DNA from: Acheta domesticus
Lineage: Eukaryota > Arthropoda > Insecta > Orthoptera > Gryllidae
Length of the DNA: 64,000 bases
Direction: 5' to 3'
Assembly (NCBI GenBank): GCA_031308135.1
Contig: JAHLJT010009419.1
Span: forward strand, 32,924,863 to 32,988,862
Numbering within the stretch: position 1 is the first letter of the stretch; each line of letters begins with the position of its first letter. The notes below the pieces were generated by a model, which saw only the letters and a program-made list of their open reading frames with translations, made no database searches and had not been told where the DNA came from. Shown in pieces: positions 51,401 through 55,573 of this stretch. Made by a program: the position numbers and the translations under genes.

Positions 51401-54400
51401 TTTTGACCACAAGATAATGGTACCATTCTTCTCTCACCCAACCATGTCAAATGTAAATGTAAAAGATTTGAAATATCATACATTTATCATATATGAACGA
51501 AAACAGCAAAACAATGTACAATGAACAAAAGATAATATAATTTTTCACCTGCGCCTCCTTAGGTGCATGTAAAACCGCATGAATACGAGCTATGCCAAGC
51601 AAGTCCAAGAGAATCCATGCAGTAGGGAAGATGAGAGGAAGCAGAGGCAGTGATGTGATCGCTGGAAGGACAAGGAACATTTCAGTCCAATGTCCTGTTC
51701 CCAGCCAAGAACTCAGATAAAAATAGTGCAAAATATTGGCTAGAATAACACAAACCTGAAAATATATAAACAAAAAACTATTTCAATAGCAATATACAAA
51801 CCCTTTTGAAACAACAAAGGAGGTTCTGACATGTGATATCTTTACATTTATTTATACAATAAAGTGAATAGTACCTAAAGCATTATAGGAAAAAGCAAAG
51901 TTATATTTCTGCCACTAATAATGTTTTACATACTTCGAAAAAAAAGAGGAGAAATAATTTTTCCACAAAAATGGATCTTCCTCAATTTTAATTCTGAATT
52001 ATAAAGAAATATGCTTAATAGATTATCAAATTAATATTACAAAGAAACACAAAAATTAGAAGATATCCATCCAAAAAAATATACATTGTTCAAAAGAAAA
52101 ACAGTTTTCTCAGTATTTTATATGAGAATTTTAAATATTTCAATTTATTTAGCCATAGGAACTACAAAACATGTGGAACCCCTTTCATGAAATTTATAAA
52201 TCACTATAATTTACCACATGAAATAAACCAAATAAAAGAACTACAGTAATTTTCAGGCATCTGTTTCTGCAAATCAACAGTATATTATATATAAATTAGC
52301 TGCCTACATGAAGTAACTGGGCAACCTGTGAGTGTCTATCCATTACAGAAGGTAAAACCTCTTCTGATCCACCATTTAGGACTAATGAGGTGACATTCGT
52401 CATGTCACACACTAATGGTAGAGAACAAACCATTTTTTTGTATTCCTTCCAGAACATTCTATGAAACCTTGAAACCTACAGTGGTGTTCAATAACTCATT
52501 ATATTTCTTTCCAAAATAGACAAATCAACACACACTATTTTTCATTGAATCCTTCTTGAATATTAGACGGAAAAATTCTAGAAAACACATGTGTTTTGAT
52601 CGGGGTTTCAAGGCACTTTATTGTGGTGCATTGCTGAAAATAACTTACAGCCTTTCTTGCATAAAGTGAATTACATCTCATTTCATCCATTTCAAGATAG
52701 TTCAACTTAATTTTGTACTGGAACATAATTTTTATTTATATTTTTCATCAATACTTTTTGTGTAGTAACTTTTAACAACCAAGGATGGACAGGACAGAAT
52801 TTTTCAAATTTCTTTTATTATGCATTTGCAAGGCACAAATCAACATTTTTAATCCAAAAACATGAGTCATAGTCACCACATTACGCAAGTAGGTTACTAA
52901 TTCTCAATAAATCTCAAAAACATTAAACAACTTGCACTTACCAACACAACAAACAGACAATGCTGCTCAAGATCTTTTATAATGAGACGATGCCTTTCAT
53001 TGTTATGTAGAGTAACAGGTCTAGATAAAGCCATTTCAAGGGCTATTTGAAGATTATTGAGATAGGGGGTCTCCTCGAGTTGATACTTCTTATTTCGTAA
53101 AGGAGTGCGTGCTGTAGGAACACTGAACACATCTCGAGTTGCATCTGTTGTAGGCCCGTAAATGTCATGTGCTTGTAAAACAGGGGCATCATCATCCTGT
53201 AACATGTTACAGAAAAATGATATACAAAAAGGAAATAAGCAACACATCTCAAGAGTTTGGTGAAGAAAATGGTCAAATAGATGTTGAGTGCTAAGAAAAA
53301 TTCATATTGCTGGATATACTAAGCTCTCATGGGCACACTTTATCACAAAGTCAGATTATGATACATAGTGATGGCACTGGCACACTACTTTTAAACATAA
53401 ACACTGTTTACTTGTTCCAAAGCACTAATATCAACATGGAAGAATTGGTATGAACTCGTGAAAGTCTAGGTACTGGTACCTTGCCCTTGAAACAAGGCTC
53501 ATAAACATCCTCCAAGAGATCATAAACTTATGGCATGTAAATATACTTACATCTATTGGGATACAGTTTCCTGGCGCTTGTTGGCCTGGCCGAATGTCAA
53601 TTATATCTCCACGTACAAGAAGAGCCCATGGTAAGTTAACTAACTTTCCATCTCGGTATGTCCATTGGAGAGTAATACAAGGAGAATATGGAGAACACAA
53701 ATGTGGATAGTTTTCAGGAAGCCAAGAGCATTTCATTTCTGCTTCTATGAAATGAACAAAGATGTTTAATACTTTAAAAAGTAGTATACATTGTTAAACA
53801 GTTACTTATAAACAACATATCATTCTTTATAACTTGGTTACATGCTTCATGGCTTCAATACACTTGTTAAGTGATTGTGCTACAAATAAAAGAAACACAA
53901 TACAATTCATTGCATCAATGAGTGGGAAGTCATTTTTAACCCAGGTGATCCATACATTTTATCAACAATTACCAATACATGCTGATAAAATATAAATTTA
54001 GAACAGCTAATGTGCAAAAAGAGATTGTCAATTGTTTTATAATCCAACGCTCATGCATGTTTTGATGCACCAGGCAAGAGCAGAAAGACCTTTCTTCATG
54101 TTGGATTTATAAAGTACATTTAAGTGTGTGAAAACAATGTACTGATGAATGCATTCTAATAAATCTTTAGCTCTATTATTACTCTCGTTATTTTTCTAAT
54201 TTTTATAATTCTCTTTACACCATTACAAGGATGAAATTATATTTTCCAATTGAGAAATAATTAATAATATACTTAAGAACTCCAATAGGAGCACTAAAAC
54301 TTTACTTTTTAATAGTCAAATCTCACCTTCCAAACTTCAAGAAGATTACACACCCTTTGAGGGATTTCAGTATGTCGTAATTTATTCTCCCTCAGTGCTA

Positions 54401-55571
54401 CATATATATTGACACATAAAAGAAATACAACAAACAGACTTTCAAAAGGAAGACAGTTGTATCTGAAATTAAAAATTTCAAATTAAACAAATTCCATGAA
54501 CATTTTATGATATCACAAAGGGTAAAAAAAATTTAAAATGCGAAAAGAACATTCAGTATTATATTAAATTAATAGAATTATGAAACTGTCTTTAACAGTT
54601 CGATGAACAGCAAAATTGCATTAGTATAAAGCATTTTCTCTGCTACCAATATAATATTTTATACATCTTTCTTACTGACTTGGAAATGGAATAGGAAGTG
54701 GGTCTAGAGATAAAAGTTTTTTGTTTCTTTCACGAATACAAACAAGTAACTGATATAAAAGAATTTGTTCACAATTAATTTTAATCATTGACATTAAACA
54801 TAAAAAGAATCCTCTAATTTGTTTACAGATAGCAAAAAATAAATTTCTGTACAGCAATACCTCTAGAGTTTAAAAAATTTGATCATTTTATCTAATTTTA
54901 ACATCGTTCACTAAAAACCTGACACATAAAAAATCGTATCATTCAAAATTTATTAAATGGATCCTAAACAACTTAAAAAATTAATTTATAACCGATTATA
55001 ACACACTGTAAACAATAAAAATAAAACAATAAAATTAACATTAAAAAATGACAAATTAAGGATTTCAAGTGTCACTCCTAGTTCAAAGTTATAACATGAT
55101 ACAGAAGAAATAAATGCGCTTACCTTTGGTCTTTAACAGTAATACCTACAAAGAAAAGTACCAAACAATTCCAAAGAAGCACCACTGATGAAATCCAACA
55201 AACTGTGGTATATTGACTTTTATGATGAAATACATTTTTTAGCCAGGTATAATTCCTACAAGGCCCAAAGCAAATATGTAAGTAAGCATTGCATTATGCT
55301 AGTATTAAATGACAAAAAAATCAGAACTAATTTTAAATAGATGCTGAAATCTTCCAAATCCCCATCATCTTTACCATATGATTGATTTTGCAATAATAGA
55401 TCTATAGCTATTATAACAGGCCTTCTCACAAAATTATATCTACCTCTTCAAATGTGTTTGCTGATATTCATCAATTGTACTTTTGATATCATTTCGAAGT
55501 CGATTCAATGCTTCTTTTGTTGTAAGACCCAAATGTCCTTTTTCATTCTTAAAATGTTCTGCTTTTGCCAT
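3604..55571 (-). CDS. TMEM94: TMEM94/ERMA-like P-type ATPase-related membrane protein (whole gene, 25 exons, C-terminus off the left edge)
   Basis: Splicing the minus strand gives about 1,310 codons that follow vertebrate TMEM94 end to end. Landmarks in order are the luminal/cytosolic block with LVNLPWALLVRGDIIDIRPG, the DKKGILS site that stands where P-type ATPases have DKTGTLT, ACIRFVHFS with GWNCHISL, the GSSANAEN hinge replacing GDGxND, and membrane segments near residues 58-78, 93-108, 290-315, 325-345, about 1127-1150 and 1160-1290. TMEM94 is known as an ER protein linked to magnesium uptake; that role is from family knowledge. Human TMEM94 is 1,356 residues, so roughly the last 60-80 are missing and must lie left of position 1. 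All exon joins use GT/AG. Five one-base phase defects occur at homopolymers (see findings). Introns reach 10 kb and host most repeats in the window. Confidence 0.93.
4610..6947 (-). mobile_element. piggyBac element, full length but decayed
   Basis: TTAA at 4606-4609 and 6948-6951 flanks a perfect 14-bp terminal inverted repeat (CACTTTAATGGAGC at the left, its complement at 6934-6947). TTAA duplication is the hallmark of piggyBac insertion. An internal directly repeated motif (CTATCC.GT.TGAC..ACC) lies near both ends. The minus strand between carries a broken piggyBac transposase. The element sits in TMEM94 intron 24, sense to the gene. Confidence 0.93.
4943..6640 (-). pseudogene. piggyBac transposase (DDE_Tnp_1_7), broken
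   Basis: Fragments in order from the N side: an acidic serine-rich N-terminus near 6600 (MSGNECCSDSEISDSN), LRNHPDKFDVWNLSFDDSML at about 6290-6230, PKKPKKYSVKVRCLVDAKML then YLYNAYINIG at 5800-5700, ILDRCAVFSSNQRTRRWLLA at about 5370-5310, and a cysteine-rich C-terminus (CSKCLSV...QICLEC) at 5060-4970, equivalent to the piggyBac zinc-binding tail. These are typical of insect piggyBac-derived (PGBD-like) transposases. Frames switch several times and stops intervene, so no functional enzyme is encoded. Some shifts could be homopolymer errors, but there are too many for that to be the whole story. Confidence 0.88.
7631..7868 (-). CDS. TMEM94: TMEM94 exon 24 (two membrane segments)
   Basis: Hydrophobic ISICLTLLCYGLVLCNFC, a luminal loop with an N-S-T sequon, then GGWQDFQYCWIVAQHVAITM and VVLHFG. 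Human has FSLTISSCLICFGFTLQSFC and AQKLTAALIVLHT. Phase 0 to 1; donor GTAAGA. Confidence 0.94.
7972..8096 (-). CDS. TMEM94: TMEM94 exon 23 (membrane segment)
   Basis: QVLWLVCVIIPILSLSLVGK, then QVMQKATGKN, matches human DILWLSCFCYPLLSISLLGK...MSMATGKN. Phase 1 to 0; acceptor TTCTAG, donor GTAAGA. Confidence 0.96.
8358..8478 (-). CDS. TMEM94: TMEM94 exon 22 (membrane segment)
   Basis: CRHHMQCVRNCMQFWMCCAG, then AVSGIQVLNISLMLPPIFSF, matches human ARHATYGIRKCFLFLLQCQL. A 16-base-upstream AG is a possible alternative acceptor, but TTTTCAG at 8479-8485 gives the conserved start. Phase 0 to 1. Confidence 0.92.
8940..9114 (-). CDS. TMEM94: TMEM94 exon 21
   Basis: LAVEPLYPQVCQKV and SPVELSRALNSIACSISFRR, then EDPISIFHLIME, parallel human IALDPLYPSRCS and SPLQLSGQLNSLPCSLTFRQ. 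Phase 2 to 0; donor GTAAGA. Confidence 0.96.
9194..9402 (-). CDS. TMEM94: TMEM94 exon 20 (hinge motif)
   Basis: AKLPRGIEKIRPHLEQIDN, VPLLVSLFTDCTPS and MLKIMQDYGEVVCVMGSSAN match human almost residue for residue. GSSAN-AEN replaces the P-type GDGxND hinge, as in all TMEM94 proteins. Phase 0 to 2; acceptor TGTAG, donor GTATTG. Confidence 0.97.
9656..10647 (-). mobile_element. Internally deleted piggyBac remnant (second family)
   Basis: The right end reads GACCACTGAAGGG followed by TTAA (10648-10651). The left end carries the matching CTTCAGTGGTC (9658-9668) with its TTAA eroded. A subterminal GGATTACT(ATT)GTAATC motif occurs near the left end, near the right end and once internally (10450). 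Between them is only the C-terminal quarter of a transposase, so most of the element is deleted. TIR sequence differs from the 4610-6947 element. Confidence 0.8.
10106..10444 (-). pseudogene. piggyBac transposase C-terminal fragment
   Basis: About 110 codons open, with FLKDLALPFVEPEMKRKIER and a terminal RNKITRHYCENC, typical of the end of PGBD-like transposases (conserved LALP..EPEMKRR, then a cysteine-rich tail). The N-terminal DDE core is absent. Lies in TMEM94 intron 19. Confidence 0.8.
11030..11600 (+). repeat. GC-rich repeat family B, copy 1
   Basis: GCACGCTCCAGAGCGCTCCC, TTGGCCTCTGAGGCAAC, AAGTCGGCTCCCGGGCCACC and GAGGATCTCGG recur in the same order at 46.95-47.8 kb, and more diverged at 44.6-44.8 kb. 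The block is strikingly GC-rich for this window. No tRNA-like A/B boxes and no protein identified. It is part of a composite element whose AT-rich right end is at 13600-13725. Confidence 0.75.
11816..11985 (+). repeat. Degenerate (TTC/TTG/GTC)n trinucleotide tract
   Basis: Interleaved TTCTTC, GTTGTT and GTCGTC units. Open frames on both strands here are low-complexity and not genes. Confidence 0.85.
12265..13545 (+). repeat. Repeat family A, copy 3 (near complete)
   Basis: Head GTATATACGAAG...GTAGGGAAAGTTATGTAATG, then CAGTCCGTCCGTGAACAAC, GGGGGTACTTTACATGAAG, CACGATTAACTCTGAATTTT, and the tail ATAGATGGCAGCTGGCAT, CCGAGACCAAAGGAAACAG and AAAGTCTGTGCCATTCTG. About 1.28 kb, no coding potential. 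It is nested between the B block at 11.0-11.6 kb and the C end at 13.6 kb, so it probably inserted into that older element. Confidence 0.8.
13600..13728 (+). repeat. Family C terminus (right end of composite B/C element)
   Basis: GAGTTTTTATTTTGCTCATA, CAGTTTTTCTCACTTATA and CCTTCAGTCCCCTGAAAAAT match 47871-47985, where the element ends in CGTATAAGTGAAGTTTTACTGTA. The terminus stops three to ten bases before the TMEM94 exon 19 donor. Confidence 0.75.
13737..13877 (-). CDS. TMEM94: TMEM94 exon 19 (linker; one-base defect)
   Basis: Encodes a linker beginning NDHVTSQDSVLVHSVDL and ending in LRNR before AKLPRGI of exon 20 (human SNRAKLPRGI). As read the frame breaks at the TTT at 13752-13754, and one extra T restores both reading frame and exon length. 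The donor at 13731-13736 lies about ten bases from the end of a repeat. Confidence 0.85.
14266..14394 (-). CDS. TMEM94: TMEM94 exon 18 (linker)
   Basis: Encodes STFVNSRALSLSAPSAIN then MAQVKFEDETHNWAEDRSAL. Little identity with human, as expected for the cytosolic linker, but phase 2/2 and canonical TTCCAG/GTAAAA sites tie it to exons 17 and 19. Confidence 0.82.
14395..15289 (-). other. TMEM94 intron 17, AT-rich, nothing recognised
   Basis: No exon-like conserved frame and no repeat shared with other parts of the window were seen before the family A copy begins near 15290. Confidence 0.5.
15290..16625 (-). repeat. Repeat family A, copy 4 (inverted, with expanded minisatellite)
   Basis: The reverse complement runs from the head (AACTTTCTC/GTAATCGTGCGCC at 16570-16600) through the GGAC cluster and the TACTTTACATGAAG motif (15783-15796 region) into the body. 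In other copies the cluster is only CAGTCCGTCCGTGAAC-like; here it has grown to nearly 500 bp. Confidence 0.78.
15912..16396 (+). repeat. GGAC/GGACG minisatellite
   Basis: Roughly 485 bp of ACGGACGGACGGACCG-type units, mostly 12-mers (ACGGACGGACCG) mixed with 8-mers (ACGGACCG). The 8- and 12-base periods create long stop-free frames on both strands (RTDGRTD- and RPSVRPSV-like), which are artefacts. It arises inside family A copy 4. Confidence 0.97.
16626..17476 (-). other. TMEM94 intron 17, AT-rich, nothing recognised
   Basis: Between the family A copy and exon 17. Only short unrelated open frames; no repeat shared with the rest of the window seen. Confidence 0.5.
17477..17626 (-). CDS. TMEM94: TMEM94 exon 17 (Ser/His/Gln-rich linker)
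   Basis: SDSGHSESWFNTPMGLGQH followed by a serine-, histidine- and glutamine-rich stretch and EEGVSLLNAR. In human the same position is a variable serine-rich insert after GWNCHISL. Phase 2 to 2; acceptor CAACAG, donor GTATGT. Supported by exact phase fit with both neighbours. Confidence 0.85.
18979..19127 (-). CDS. TMEM94: TMEM94 exon 16 (P-domain region)
   Basis: VRLIEQLERACIRFVHFSKE, then NELRSRVFSEKMGLESGWNC, is nearly colinear with human (ACIRFVYFSLEDELKSKVFA...). This is the P-domain segment equivalent to the TGD-containing strand of P-type ATPases, here without TGD. Phase 0 to 2. Confidence 0.97.
19864..20437. mobile_element. Putative solo LTR or LTR-like repeat
   Basis: A GC-rich island (20050-20340) inside AT-rich intron 15. 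It is preceded by TGTGAATGTTGTGTGAATGG and followed by an A/T-rich stretch, TTATTCTTTTCTAG and TACGTCACA. TGTGA...TCACA ends and a GC-rich middle are LTR-like, but I could not find a convincing target-site duplication or a second copy, so the boundaries are provisional. Confidence 0.35.
20945..21101 (-). CDS. TMEM94: TMEM94 exon 15
   Basis: CNQVFIGMVTMQYQAQIDM matches human SGQIFMGMVSSQYQARLDIV. The exon begins with a run of six A after a TTTAG acceptor; one more A is needed to keep the exon 14 frame. Donor GTAAGC, phase 0 at the end. Confidence 0.9.
21143..21378 (-). CDS. TMEM94: TMEM94 exon 14
   Basis: KKVQDFYQRTSLTAYCTAFA then YRPLT matches human KKVLDFYQRACLSGYCSAFAYKPM. The end is divergent (FLGQFHSTG) and stops at a GTATAT donor that opens a 41-nt candidate intron. 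Phase 2 to 1. Confidence 0.92.
22244..22458 (-). CDS. TMEM94: TMEM94 exon 13
   Basis: FPFPHMVAVVVREQ, QGTADIILDSCVEFWDG and LCPLSPSDR correspond to human PLSHMISLFIKD, HGTADVVLEACTDFWDG and IYPLSGSDR. Phase 0 to 2; acceptor TTTAG, donor GTAGTT. Confidence 0.96.
22627..22657 (+). repeat. (TAA)n tract at the 5' edge of the R4-like element
   Basis: About nine AAT units immediately before the first R4 base near 22660. The same triplet tract lies at the 3' end (28127-28142), as expected for TAA-targeting Dong/R4 elements. Confidence 0.9.
22795..22910 (+). repeat. 5' UTR module shared with 28865-28975
   Basis: CTTCCACTTACTTGT, then GACCCCGACGCTAATAGGTT and CGAGGGCTAGGAAGTC match the leader of the RTE-type segment at 28865-28975 in the same order and orientation. 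Divergence between the two is modest. Confidence 0.8.
23203..23607 (+). pseudogene. R4-like ORF, N-terminal region
   Basis: An open 135-codon stretch with RTTWTDEMNEYVVRCYYRL and a basic patch (KYPSLRRKTVQNVI), resembling the Myb-like/helical N-termini of R4-clade proteins that precede the RT. The frame is lost after 23610 and picked up in pieces to 24330. I did not identify a named domain with certainty. Confidence 0.65.
24335..25043 (+). pseudogene. R4-like reverse transcriptase, 5' part
   Basis: An open frame with NWKAPGPDELQNFWLKKF (RT0/1), NYRPITCLPTLYKLLTSIIS (RT2), EQKGCHKVSRGCKEQL (RT2a), AYIDYKKAFDSVPHTWL (RT3/A with the catalytic aspartate) and LKRGIFQGDALSPLWF (RT4/B). It runs straight into the LTR just before the YIDD box. 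A one-base shift is needed between the GAQVT end of the frame and the SHLFY frame that leads into YIDD. Confidence 0.93.
25450..25469 (+). promoter_or_regulatory. Heat-shock element in the LTR (four perfect pentamers)
   Basis: AGAAT-GTTCT-AGAAC-ATTCT: four contiguous inverted nGAAn units without a mismatch, the consensus for trimeric heat-shock factor binding. A partial GAAGGAA follows. Function in this LTR is inferred. Confidence 0.75.
25660..25668 (+). promoter_or_regulatory. TATA-like box in the LTR
   Basis: TTATAAGAA about 190 bp downstream of the heat-shock element, followed by a long G/C-mixed leader. Possible LTR core promoter; not verified. Confidence 0.35.
26367..26374 (+). terminator. 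AATAAA polyadenylation signal in the LTR
   Basis: AAATAAAGG about 150 bp before the LTR end, the usual place for the R/U5 poly(A) signal. Confidence 0.5.
26528..26909 (+). pseudogene. R4-like reverse transcriptase, 3' part
   Basis: It resumes with IDDLKVYAENKSHLHSF (RT5/C catalytic DD), then NDVNMKLGLDKCRISCMNKG (RT6/D) and EENYKYLGYLQSKG (RT7/E), which are R4-type RT core motifs. It stops at TAA after LIPLEY. Confidence 0.9.
27400..28003 (+). pseudogene. R4-like C-terminal zinc knuckle and restriction-like endonuclease region
   Basis: At 27405-27490 the decayed C...C...H...C knuckle characteristic of R2/R4 elements is visible across frames. It is followed by a PYYSYEPPPI-like linker and an open frame at 27692-27997 with TERKTYIIDIAVPLL and EIKFVWDLTKVIVVPVVIG. 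The IIDIAVP...KY..LADEI pattern fits the PD-(D/E)xK-type endonuclease of the clade. Several stops precede it. Confidence 0.75.
28082..28142 (+). repeat. (GAA)n(GAT)n(AAT)n tail of R4 copy 1
   Basis: Pure triplet tract immediately after the endonuclease region. The last part equals the (TAA)n target, and the second R4-like copy starts directly behind it. Confidence 0.92.
28865..28975 (+). repeat. 5' UTR module shared with 22795-22910
   Basis: CTTCCACTTACTTGT, GACCCCGACGCTATTAGGTT and CGAGGGCTAGGGAGTC. It lies 260-370 bp before the endonuclease start. Confidence 0.8.
29239..30186 (+). pseudogene. RTE-type AP endonuclease domain, broken
   Basis: Open pieces at 29239-29508 and 29839-30186 flank a frame-shifted middle that still shows the LGDFN motif. 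Metal-binding and catalytic motifs GTWNIQG, GDFN and SDH are visible. Family call from these motifs and the CFDP2-like spacing. Confidence 0.85.
30457..31173 (+). pseudogene. In-frame RTE-RT / R4-RT fusion ORF
   Basis: 238 codons without a stop. Residues 1 to about 84 are RTE-type (pre-RT and RT motif 1, KAPRPGNISVELLKSA). From about residue 86 the sequence is R4-type (HKDASWLQYEVDAANELVE, a second RT motif 1 NWKSLVIDKIQIYWIKKL, then NYRPITGLPVMYKL). The fused product would have two RT motif-1 regions and no catalytic palm within this frame, so it is not an active enzyme. Confidence 0.8.
31190..31800 (+). pseudogene. R4-like RT, palm and thumb region, broken
   Basis: WIDYQKAFDSVLHDWIL (about 31228-31278), FNRGIFQGDSLSALLICISL, HLLYMDDLEVFAKNE (YMDD box at about 31540-31554) and DICMKLGLDK. 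It degenerates after YKYL near 31760 with no zinc knuckle or endonuclease found. Confidence 0.87.
31992..32019. repeat. Perfect 13-bp palindrome
   Basis: Arms AAAATGCTTATTT and AAATAAGCATTTT with a two-base centre. AT-rich; could extrude or be a chance palindrome. Confidence 0.85.
32574..32667 (-). CDS. TMEM94: TMEM94 exon 12
   Basis: RCLCELAKQIGFMDQAQDIF parallels human WGLCELARLIGFTPGAKELF. Phase 2 to 0, acceptor TTACAG, donor GTAAGT. The following intron is about 10.1 kb and holds both R4-like retrotransposons, both on the opposite strand. Confidence 0.94.
32668..36500 (-). other. TMEM94 intron 11 (left part), AT-rich, no genes seen
   Basis: Only poly-T/poly-C low complexity (34248-34330) and short chance ORFs. 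No conserved coding frame or repeat shared with the rest of the window was recognised. Confidence 0.5.
36530..36616. ncRNA. Long near-perfect hairpin, possible miRNA precursor or small MITE
   Basis: Arms 36530-36560 and 36586-36616 pair over 31 bases with one C:A mismatch and one wobble (on one strand), around a 25-base loop. The left arm begins CTTGTGACATTATTGCAAGG. Stem length and loop size suit an animal pre-miRNA; a palindromic transposon remnant is an equal alternative. No expression evidence. Confidence 0.4.
36864..37230. mobile_element. pogo/Tigger-like fragment
   Basis: TA followed by CAGTGGGATATCGTTTATCC and GAACTAACTGGGACCAAG, then repeated CGGATATTCGATAATTCGGATAACC-like units, typical of pogo/Tigger termini. 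The opposite end is not clear, so the right boundary is approximate. No transposase. Confidence 0.55.
37620..38620 (+). repeat. Repeat family A, copy 5 (head missing)
   Basis: GGGGGTACTGTACACGAAG, ATCCAATTTTCATGTTTATTTC, GATGGCAGCTGGGAAAAAGG and GAGTCATTCTGTAG follow the family order. The TATACG head and GGAC cluster are absent. Confidence 0.72.
38788..39045 (+). repeat. (GT)n/(GA)n microsatellite
   Basis: GTGTGAGTGTG units with a pure (AG)17-like core near 38838-38868. ORFs read through it (THTHSHT-like) are artefacts. Confidence 0.95.
39203..39237 (+). repeat. (TTG)n(TAG)n microsatellite
   Basis: Eight TTG/GTT units followed by TAGTAGTAG. Confidence 0.9.
40296..40539 (-). CDS. TMEM94: TMEM94 exon 11 (nucleotide-domain region)
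   Basis: Carries LQFDDQAWKKHLKSLKPLGL, matching human IQFDDSNWQLHLTSLKPLGL, then AILLNTCN and HITCEAL. Phase 1 to 2; acceptor TTACAG, donor GTAAGT. Confidence 0.95.
41271..41365 (-). CDS. TMEM94: TMEM94 exon 10 (acidic linker)
   Basis: 95 nt, phase 2 to 1, joining both neighbours perfectly. An acidic, low-complexity linker (SKAEDEGDNEETNSKS) in the position of the variable cytosolic loop of human TMEM94. Much shorter than the human linker. Confidence 0.85.
41810..42250 (+). repeat. (GT)n minisatellite with GTGGTTGGTGTGT units
   Basis: Poly-G (41811-41822) leads into 430 bp of GTGTGTG with a recurring GTGTGGTTGGTGTGTGTG unit. The frames VCVWLVCV and THTHTNHTH on either strand are not proteins. 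Confidence 0.96.
42420..44600 (-). other. TMEM94 intron 9, mixed low-copy DNA, no gene accepted
   Basis: It contains short open frames near 42964-43298 and a TCCCATACATCCTGGTTTTCC motif (43329-43350) that looks transposon-derived, but nothing with family-level similarity. Confidence 0.4.
44615..44800 (+). repeat. Repeat family B, copy 2 (diverged)
   Basis: GTGCCAGAGCACTCCCACAG, CTCAACTGAGG, GGACTCCCATTAA and CTAAGTCGGCTCC parallel the B block at 11.0 and 47.0 kb with CpG sites decayed to TpG/CpA, so it is an older copy. Confidence 0.6.
45074..45177 (-). CDS. TMEM94: TMEM94 exon 9 (degenerate phosphorylation motif)
   Basis: Encodes ALCCVDKKGILSWPNP. The aspartate is kept, but the threonines of the classical DKTGTLT motif are replaced (DKKGILS); human TMEM94 has DKQGILS. 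Phase 0 to phase 2; acceptor TTTCAG, donor GTAAAT. Confidence 0.95.
45255..45419 (-). CDS. TMEM94: TMEM94 exon 8 (leads into the P-type site)
   Basis: 55 codons, phase 0/0, after a 6.1 kb intron. VRHYFLQVIKGQGEILSHST, then NLLHVLGSVT, parallels human IWGHFLRV...LSHSSSLLHSLGSVTV. This segment precedes the DKxGxLS site, as in the ATPase fold where the membrane helix leads into the phosphorylation loop. Confidence 0.94.
46365..46440 (-). repeat. Repeat family A, both ends only
   Basis: ATAACTTTCTCTATGTATAT (head, inverted) is followed within 20 bases by CTACAGAATGGTACAGACTT (tail, inverted). This suggests a copy deleted of its whole body. Confidence 0.5.
46760..47985 (+). mobile_element. Composite B/C element with inverted ends
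   Basis: The left end (CACAGTGAAAATT, then TTTATACGTTTCTAAC) and the reverse-complemented right end (TACAGTAAAACTTCACTTAT, then ACGTTTTTC) are inverted copies. Between them are TTATACGT repeats, family B (46950-47210 and 47480-47810), and a foreign block at 47225-47480. No transposase seen. It sits at the head of family A copy 6, so the two are nested or adjacent. Confidence 0.6.
47225..47480 (+). repeat. GGGCCC-bounded insertion within family B
   Basis: It splits the B block, which resumes with GAGGATCTCGG-type sequence after 47500. The inserted block starts near GGCAGGGCCG and TGGGAGCCCTTGGGCC and ends near GGGGGGCCCTTGCACATTAG and ACGGCACTGGAG, so its ends are G/C-rich and roughly inverted. 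Confidence 0.5.
47986..49700 (+). repeat. Repeat family A, copy 6 (near complete, with a LINE tail inserted)
   Basis: AAAATCGATTTCGAGATTTC and AACGGAAATACACATTTTG, the GTCCATCTGTTCATGAACCC cluster, TACTTTACATGACGCCCC, CACGGTTAACTCTGAATTTC, and the tail GATAGATGGCAGCTGGCAAG, CCGAGACCAAAGGAAATAG and AAAGTCTGTGCCATTCC. It is interrupted at 48148-48437 by a retroposon tail. Confidence 0.82.
48148..48437 (+). mobile_element. 5'-truncated LINE tail ending in (TTA)n
   Basis: It ends TTATGTGACAAATAAATA plus about 20 TTA units and interrupts family A between CCTACACCAT and AAACCATAAG, which suggests a short ACCAT duplication. AATAAA precedes the triplet tail. Only 3' UTR remains, so the family is unknown. 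Confidence 0.6.
49701..51548 (-). other. TMEM94 intron 7, AT-rich, nothing recognised
   Basis: No conserved frame and no shared repeat detected; a short CT run at 51096-51122. Confidence 0.45.
51549..51755 (-). CDS. TMEM94: TMEM94 exon 7 (membrane hairpin)
   Basis: 69 codons, phase 0/0. Two membrane stretches: VCVILANILHYFYL and LPLLPLIFPTAWILLDLLGI, the latter matching human VLPILPLLFPVLWVLATACG. Ends HAPKEAQ at a GTGAAA donor. Confidence 0.94.
52942..53196 (-). CDS. TMEM94: TMEM94 exon 6
   Basis: Exactly 85 codons, phase 0 at both ends, acceptor TTACAG, donor GTAAGT. It carries LEETPYLNNLQIALEMALSR and PVTLHNNERH, equivalent to human LETPVIDNIRWCLDMALSRPVTALDNER, and ends in the start of a hydrophobic segment (CLFVVL) completed by exon 7. 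Confidence 0.94.
53551..53744 (-). CDS. TMEM94: TMEM94 exon 5 (actuator-like conserved block)
   Basis: Contains YPHLCSPYSP, LQWTYRDGKLVNLPWALL and VRGDIIDIRPGQ, the best conserved motif of the family and the counterpart of the P-type ATPase LVPGDIV..PG actuator segment. Acceptor CATAG, donor GTAAGT. One A missing from the AAA at 53736-53738 would explain the phase mismatch with exon 4. Confidence 0.93.
53842..53879 (-). CDS. TMEM94: TMEM94 exon 4 (38 nt, provisional)
   Basis: A short exon between a good polypyrimidine/TAG acceptor and a GTAACC donor. In the frame SLNKCIEAMKH it resembles the amphipathic segment GIIDQIQDAL of the family. Phases fit on both sides only if one base is missing from a homopolymer in exon 3 and another from exon 5. 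RNA evidence would settle it. Confidence 0.55.
54327..54462 (-). CDS. TMEM94: TMEM94 exon 3 (second transmembrane segment)
   Basis: Acceptor TTTCAG, donor GTGAGA. Hydrophobic SLFVVFLLCVNIYVAL followed by a charged helix (RENKLRHTEIPQR) as in human LLLLNLVLIGRQDRLKRREV. One extra T in the TTT at 54332-54334 would make the phase fit exon 4; as read, the join is out of frame by one base. Confidence 0.85.
55124..55255 (-). CDS. TMEM94: TMEM94 exon 2 (first transmembrane segment)
   Basis: Acceptor TTGTAG, donor GTAAGC. It begins with NYTWLKNVFHHKS, equivalent to human TWKEVWRSSFLHHS, then a hydrophobic stretch (VCWISSVVLLWNCLVLFFVG) that forms membrane segment 1. Phase 2 to phase 2, joining exon 1 without a defect. 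Confidence 0.92.
55444..55571 (-). CDS. TMEM94: TMEM94 exon 1 (start codon)
   Basis: ATG at 55571-55569; protein begins MAKAEHFKNEKGHLGL and ends in THLKR at a GTAGAT donor. It matches the TMEM94 N-terminus (HLG...LGLSTRKALSVL in human). An AG at 55574-55575 just upstream suggests the ATG exon starts at 55573 and is preceded by a 5' UTR intron. Phase 2 at the donor. Confidence 0.9.
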
Positions 55572-55573
55572 TT

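Noticed and set aside
3604..55571. TMEM94 as a pseudogene because of frame breaks
   Set aside because: All breaks are one-base shortages at homopolymers, splice sites are intact in 25 exons and conserved motifs are retained. Consensus error is more likely.
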